Positions 6,169-9,441 of a DNA stretch of 9,441 nt are shown here, piece by piece. This stretch comes from Dehalococcoidia bacterium (GTDB taxonomy: Bacteria > Chloroflexota > Dehalococcoidia > Tepidiformales > Tepidiformaceae): the NCBI GenBank assembly GCA_007126855.1, contig SLAK01000365.1:1-9441 (forward strand), in the 5' to 3' direction. The notes beneath the pieces are model-generated. The model was given only the letters and a program-made list of their open reading frames with translations. It was not told where the DNA came from and made no database searches. Position 1 is the first letter of the stretch, and the number at the start of each line of letters is the position of its first letter. The position numbers and the translations under genes were made by a program.

Positions 6169-6189
6169 GGAGTCTCACGCGGGTCGTGG

Positions 6190-6235
6190 GTATGCAGGCC
6201 CTCGGGTATGCTAGTATGCGCGTATGAAGCGCATA
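6190..6235 (+). promoter_or_regulatory. Phased GTATGC repeats and inverted repeat over the vapB start
   Basis: GTATGC occurs at 6190, 6206 and 6214, and GTATGA at 6222, so spacings are 16, 8 and 8 bp. Overlapping the last copies, TATGCGC (6215-6221) and GCGCATA (6229-6235) form a perfect inverted repeat whose 7-bp spacer holds the vapB ATG (6224). TATGCT (6207-6212) or TAGTAT (6212-6217) could be the -10, though no good -35 is seen. Ribbon-helix-helix antitoxins usually repress their own operon by binding arrays of short repeats, so this is the likely operator. If so, it overlaps promoter and start codon, and the transcript may be nearly leaderless: no clear SD precedes vapB. Confidence 0.6.
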
Positions 6236-6487
6236 ACTATCTCATTGCCCGAGGACCTGGCGCAGGTGGTCGAGGACGAAGCTCGACGACGCCGGTGTTC
6301 TGTCTCCGAACTTGTGCGTGACTCGATTACGCGCGAGCTCGGGGTAGGGGAGCACTGCAAGCCCCGCAAATTGCCTTTCATCGCACTGGGCAAGAGCGAC
6401 TTCACGGATACGGCAGCACGGTTCGACGAGTACCTGGAAGAAGCCTGGGATCAGAAACTCCTCAGGCGCGAGAAGCATGGCGATTGA
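6224..6487 (+). CDS. vapB: VapB-type ribbon-helix-helix antitoxin
   Basis: The product is 87 residues. Residues 1-40 (MKRITISLPEDLAQ, then an Arg-rich helix and SVSELVRDSITRELG) have the ribbon-helix-helix pattern: one beta strand, RITISLP, that pairs in the dimer to read the DNA groove, then two helices. Residues 41-87 form the variable tail (FIALGKSDFTDTAARFDEYL and an acidic/basic end) expected to bind and inhibit the PIN toxin. It overlaps the toxin gene by 11 nt (ATG of vapC inside its last codons), so the two are translationally coupled, antitoxin first. The start ATG lies within the inverted repeat described at 6190-6235, suggesting autoregulation. Calling it VapB rests on the RHH fold and its position before a PIN gene; the tail is not diagnostic. 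Confidence 0.85.
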   Translation: MKRITISLPEDLAQVVEDEARRRRCSVSELVRDSITRELGVGEHCKPRKLPFIALGKSDFTDTAARFDEYLEEAWDQKLLRREKHGD

Positions 6488-6896
6488 CACAGCGATTGTC
6501 GATGCAAGCGCCCTGTATGCGGCCATCGACGAACAGGATGCGTTTCACCAACCGTGCGCTTCGACCCTGTCACAACCAACCCTGCGCCTGGTGATCCCGG
6601 CACTATGCGTTGCTGAAGTGACGTACATGGTCGAGAAGCGCCTCGGGGCGGAGGTTGAGGCGCGCTTCCTGGAAGGGTTGGCCGAGCTGGATGTGCGGGC
6701 TCCGGAGCTGGAGGATTGGGTGCGCATCGGGGAGCTGGTGCGGCAGTACGCGGACTTCCCGCTGGGCGGCACCGATGCATCGGTGGTGGCACTGGCCGAG
6801 CGGCTGAAGACCGACATTGTGGTCACGCTGGACAGGCGGCACTTCGCGACGGTCCGGCCGACACATTGCGAGTCACTCCGGATACTGCCGGAATAG
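6477..6896 (+). CDS. vapC: VapC-type PIN-domain ribonuclease toxin
   Basis: The product is 139 residues, typical of VapC. PIN-domain toxins are Mg-dependent endoribonucleases that cut tRNA or rRNA and arrest translation; the target here is unknown. All four acidic metal ligands are visible: Asp9 (AIVDASALYAAID), Glu47 (VIPALCVAEVTYMVE), Asp100 (FPLGGTDASVVALAERL) and Asp119 (VVTLDRRHFATVRP). The final TLDRRHF block is highly typical. The toxin therefore looks catalytically intact. Translation begins at ATG 6477 within the vapB coding end; the nearest SD-like sequence is GCGAGAAG, as expected for coupling. A strong hairpin follows 5 bp after the stop. It lies between ordinary metabolic genes with no mobile-element remnants visible, though such pairs often spread by transfer. 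Confidence 0.9.
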   Translation: MAIDTAIVDASALYAAIDEQDAFHQPCASTLSQPTLRLVIPALCVAEVTYMVEKRLGAEVEARFLEGLAELDVRAPELEDWVRIGELVRQYADFPLGGTDASVVALAERLKTDIVVTLDRRHFATVRPTHCESLRILPE

Positions 6897-6900
6897 CGGC

Positions 6901-6924
6901 GGCGCCCGGCCTTAACCGGGCGCC
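6901..6924. terminator. Perfect 9-bp hairpin between convergent vapC and hydrolase genes
   Basis: GGCGCCCGG and CCGGGCGCC flank a 6-nt CCTTAA loop, a perfect symmetrical stem. It is centred in the 51-bp space between the convergent stops of vapC and the dienelactone-hydrolase-like gene, the ideal place for a bidirectional terminator. There is no clear U-tract on either side (TGGTTC on one, CGCTATTCC on the other), so it may be a U-less structure or depend on other factors. Confidence 0.65.
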
Positions 6925-6947
6925 TGGTTCAACAGCCACGGTCGTAG

Positions 6948-7715
6948 CTACTTCGCGTGCTTGCGGACGAACTCGAGGCAGCGGCGCCAGGCGTCCGACG
7001 AGGCGTCGGCGTGTTCCTGGTAGTGGCGGTCGAAGAAGCTGTGCGGGGCGCCTTCGTAGGTGACGACTTCGTTTTCGACGCCGGCGTCATTGAGGGCACG
7101 TTCGAGCGCGGCGATATCGTCGGCGGGGATGCCGGGGTCATCGCCGCCCATAAGCGCGAGGATGGGCGCTTTCATCTCCTTCGCACGGTCGATGGGGCCG
7201 GCCGAGTTATCGGCGAAGCTCGGCCCGGGGCGGCCGTAGAACCCGATGGCGCCGCTGAGGTCGCCGTGCCAGGCGGCCTGGAGCCAGGAGTTGGAGCCGC
7301 CGAAGCAGAAGCCAACTGTGAAGAGCGAGGTGCAGGAACCGCCCTCCGCCGAGCGAAGGTAGTCCAGGCAGGCGCGGACGTCCTCGGCGATCGATTCGGC
7401 CTTTGTCTGGCGCACTTCGGGCCAGAAGTCGAAGTTCTCGTCGCGCTTCGCAACGCCGGCGGTGCGCCCGAAGAAATCGAAGGCGACAGCGTTGATGCCT
7501 TCCTCGGCGAAGCGCAGGGCGAGCTCTTCGTAGAAGGGGTAGAGGCCGCGGACATCGGGGAGGATGACGATGCCGGCGCCCGACGGATTTTCGGCGCGGG
7601 CGACGAAGGCGGCGAACTTTGTGCCGTCTTTCGACTGGAGGACCAGGTCTTCGCTATCGACGGCGGCGCCGGCTATGGGCGTGATCGGGGGACGGGCGTC
7701 GTAGGGAAAGCACAT
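6948..7715 (-). CDS. Dienelactone hydrolase family protein
   Basis: The product is 255 residues with an alpha/beta-hydrolase fold of the dienelactone hydrolase family, whose founding member opens dienelactone to maleylacetate in chlorocatechol breakdown; many relatives act on other esters or lactones. Visible elements are VILPDVRGLYPFYEELALRF (oxyanion region, 50-69), AFDFFGRTAG (78-87), the Cys nucleophile elbow VGFCFGGSNSW with Cys137, LALMGGDDPGIPADD with catalytic Asp192 or Asp193, and GAPHSFFD with His225. Cys in place of Ser is characteristic of the family. I start at ATG 7715 (MCFPYD); AAGGAG lies 11 nt upstream, rather far, and the frame remains open to 8330, but that part is antisense to the DinB gene. 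TATCAT (7757-7752, minus strand) is a possible -10. No aromatic-degradation genes are nearby, so the substrate is open. Confidence 0.88.
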   Translation of the reverse strand: MCFPYDARPPITPIAGAAVDSEDLVLQSKDGTKFAAFVARAENPSGAGIVILPDVRGLYPFYEELALRFAEEGINAVAFDFFGRTAGVAKRDENFDFWPEVRQTKAESIAEDVRACLDYLRSAEGGSCTSLFTVGFCFGGSNSWLQAAWHGDLSGAIGFYGRPGPSFADNSAGPIDRAKEMKAPILALMGGDDPGIPADDIAALERALNDAGVENEVVTYEGAPHSFFDRHYQEHADASSDAWRRCLEFVRKHAK

Positions 7716-7823
7716 ATGGTGAGCTGCTCCTTGGTATATGGTGCGGTGCGGATGATACGGGATGACGGCCCCGATGCGCGCGGGATGCTGTGCAGCGAGG
7801 CAGCGCGGGGCTAGGATGCGGAC

Positions 7824-8300
7824 ATGAACGCGCTTAGCACTGCCACCCTCAACGTCGCCCGGGAATCCCTGGGCATGCTTCGCGATGCCGTGAGCGGCCT
7901 GCCCGCCGAGGCGCTCGACTGGAAGCCCGCGCCGGACGCGAACTCGCTCACGGTGCTCACCATGCACAGTGTGAGCGCGACGCTGTTCTGGGTCCGCGCG
8001 GGAGTGGGCGAGGACGTCAGGTTTGGGGCGTACCGGAAGGAGGAGCGGACGCCCGCATTCAAAAGCAGCGGCAGGAGCGAAGAGGAGCTGCTTGCCACCA
8101 TCGATGGCGGGCTGGCGGAGCTCGAAGCCATCCTCAGCAGGAGCAGTGAGCTGGACCCAGATGCGATGCGCGAATGGCCGGACCATCCAGAAATGAACAA
8201 GAGCGCTGTGCAGTGCCTGGTTCATTCGATGGCGCACCTTCGCGAGCACGTGGGGCAGGCGCAATTGACCCGCGACCTCTGGCTGGCGTCCAGGAAATAG
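7824..8300 (+). CDS. DinB family putative metal-dependent hydrolase/transferase
   Basis: The product is 158 residues, a four-helix-bundle DinB/YfiT-like protein. The three-histidine metal site is complete: His48 (LTMHSVSATLFWVR) and the HxxxH pair His138/His142 (MAHLREHVGQAQL). The LPAEALDWKPAPDANSL stretch before His48 is also typical. Family members include bacillithiol or mycothiol S-transferases and maleylpyruvate isomerase, but most have no assigned reaction, and the name comes from a damage-inducible Bacillus gene, not from DNA polymerase IV. ATG 7824 follows AGGA with 7 nt spacing. Its stop is 11 nt before the ribD start on the same strand, suggesting co-transcription. Upstream, 108 bp separate it from the divergent dienelactone hydrolase gene. 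Confidence 0.85.
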   Translation: MNALSTATLNVARESLGMLRDAVSGLPAEALDWKPAPDANSLTVLTMHSVSATLFWVRAGVGEDVRFGAYRKEERTPAFKSSGRSEEELLATIDGGLAELEAILSRSSELDPDAMREWPDHPEMNKSAVQCLVHSMAHLREHVGQAQLTRDLWLASRK

Positions 8301-8311
8301 GATTCGCGAAG

Positions 8312-9424
8312 GTGAGCGAGCTTTCGCCATTCATGCGTGCCGCACTGGAAGCGGCGGAGTCGGTGCGGGGCAGCACGAGCCCGAACCCATGGGTTGGCGC
8401 CGTGGTGGTGAAAGACGGCGAGATCGTGGCGCGAGGCGCGACATCGCCGCCGCCGGGGCTGCACGCTGAAGCCGTGGCAATCAGCGCCGATATACCCGAC
8501 GGCGCGACGCTGTACGTGACGCTCGAGCCCTGTGCGCCGTTCCCGGGCAAACGCACACCGTCGTGCGCGATGCGCATCATCGAGCGGGGCATCCGGAACG
8601 TGGTGGTGGCGCTGGAAGACGCGGACCCGCGTGTTGCGGGCCAAGGCATCGCGATGCTGCGAGAGGCAGGGGTTGCGGTGGAGGTGGGGGACGGGCGTGA
8701 GGCAGTGATGCGCTCTCTACGGCCCTATCTGAAGCACAGGCAAACGGGGACGCCGTACGTGGTCGCGAAGTTCGCCGCGTCGCTTGATGGGCGGATTTCG
8801 GCGAACAGCGGCGACTCGAAGTGGATTACCGGACCGGCGGCGCGCGAGATGGTCCACAAGGAGCGCGCGCGGGTGGATGCCATCCTGACGGGAAGCGGCA
8901 CGGTGATCGCCGACGACCCTGCGCTGACGGCGCGGACCGGCGGCGTGCTGCCGGAGCGGCAACCGGTCCGCGTGGTGGTGGACAGCCGGGGACGGATTCC
9001 ACCGGAGGCGCAGGTGCTACACGGGCCGGGCCGCGCCATCGTGGCGACAGCGAGCAACGCGCCAGCGGAGTGGAGGCGAGCCATTACGGAAACGGGCGCC
9101 ACCGTCCTCGCGTGCGGACGGAGCGGCGGCGGGGTGGACCTGAAGCACCTGCTGGAGACGCTGGGCGAGCAGGGATTCCTTTCGGTTTGGGTGGAGGGTG
9201 GCGGGACGCTGCTCGGCGCGCTGTTCGACGACGGGCACGTGGACGAACTCTGGGCCTTTCTCGCGCCGCGTATCATTGGAGGAGACGGAAAGCCGGCCGT
9301 CGCCGGGGCAGGCTTCGAACGTGTGGCAGACGCGCACCGGCTGCGGGAGGTTGTGGTGGAGCAGGTCGCGGAGGATGTGCTGGTGCGGGGATACACGGGT
9401 CCGTGGGACTACGACGACGCCTGA
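8312..9424 (+). CDS. ribD: Bifunctional riboflavin biosynthesis deaminase/reductase RibD
   Basis: RibD deaminates 2,5-diamino-6-ribosylamino-4(3H)-pyrimidinone 5'-phosphate and then reduces the ribose chain with NADPH, the second and third steps of riboflavin synthesis in the cytoplasm. The product is 370 residues, a normal length. The deaminase (about 8-140) shows SPNPWVGAVVV, zinc ligand His51 with catalytic Glu53 (GLHAEAVAI), and Cys74 and Cys85 (TLEPCAPFPGKRTPSC). The reductase (about 147-365) shows KFAASLDGRISA, SKWITGPAAREMVHKERARV, GSGTVIADDPALT and VWVEGGGTLLGALF. I chose GTG 8312 because homology starts at SPFMRAALEAAE and AGGA lies 9 nt upstream; ATG 8333 is an alternative, and the open frame to 8174 only overlaps the DinB gene. 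The Cys-Cys spacing is two residues longer than usual. Downstream, the last 17 bases hold no recognisable start of a next rib gene. Confidence 0.95.
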   Translation: MSELSPFMRAALEAAESVRGSTSPNPWVGAVVVKDGEIVARGATSPPPGLHAEAVAISADIPDGATLYVTLEPCAPFPGKRTPSCAMRIIERGIRNVVVALEDADPRVAGQGIAMLREAGVAVEVGDGREAVMRSLRPYLKHRQTGTPYVVAKFAASLDGRISANSGDSKWITGPAAREMVHKERARVDAILTGSGTVIADDPALTARTGGVLPERQPVRVVVDSRGRIPPEAQVLHGPGRAIVATASNAPAEWRRAITETGATVLACGRSGGGVDLKHLLETLGEQGFLSVWVEGGGTLLGALFDDGHVDELWAFLAPRIIGGDGKPAVAGAGFERVADAHRLREVVVEQVAEDVLVRGYTGPWDYDDA

Positions 9425-9441
9425 CGGCGGCGGACCGATGA

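Noticed and set aside
8174..8311. Extension of RibD upstream into the DinB gene
   Set aside because: RibD homology begins at about 8312; the extra 46 codons overlap the His-rich end of the DinB gene in another frame and look random.
7716..8330. N-terminal extension of the dienelactone hydrolase to 460 residues
   Set aside because: The extra 205 codons are antisense to the DinB gene and carry no domain; homology begins at the ATG at 7715, which has an SD-like AAGGAG upstream.

Overview
This window is GC-rich, mostly coding chromosomal DNA from a bacterium that I would place, with moderate confidence, in the Chloroflexota. That placement is inference. It rests on three points: the long Bacillus-type S12; a small Cys/His module fused through one membrane segment to a LysM domain, a layout I recall from that phylum; and a short CGATTNN heptad tandem repeat of the kind seen in Chloroflexota and cyanobacteria. 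No rRNA, tRNA, CRISPR array, insertion sequence or prophage is visible.

Layout. Positions 1-1398 on the minus strand carry the streptomycin operon in the order rpsL-rpsG-fusA, with fusA cut by the window edge after 144 codons. Upstream lies a gap of nearly 690 bases (1399-2084). It holds a good minus-strand promoter (-35 TTGACT, -10 TAGCCT), a leader of about 220 nt with a 14-bp palindrome and a possible 26-residue leader peptide, two orphan hairpins and the heptad repeat. It ends in a pair of mutually exclusive hairpins against the ribosome binding site of the next gene. Positions 2085-2894 (+) encode the Cys-module/TM/LysM protein. It converges with a YqeK-like HD phosphohydrolase (2903-3544, -). 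Next come a flavin-reductase-like protein (3616-4209, +) and, convergent to it, an S9-family serine peptidase (4228-6123, -). A VapBC toxin-antitoxin pair (6224-6896, +) has a conspicuous repeat array at its start. A strong hairpin at 6901-6924 separates it from a convergent dienelactone-hydrolase-like gene (6948-7715, -). Divergent from that, a DinB-family gene (7824-8300, +) and ribD (8312-9424, +) form a likely operon that runs out of the window.

How the genes relate. Only three groups look functionally or transcriptionally linked: the str operon (translation), vapBC (toxin-antitoxin) and dinB-ribD (co-transcribed, with ribD supplying two steps of riboflavin synthesis). The rest are single housekeeping or accessory enzymes in alternating orientation. 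I found no clear multi-gene system that looks undescribed. The most interesting signals are non-coding: the alternative hairpins before the LysM gene, the 8-bp-phased repeats over the vapB start, and the str leader with its palindrome and leader ORF.
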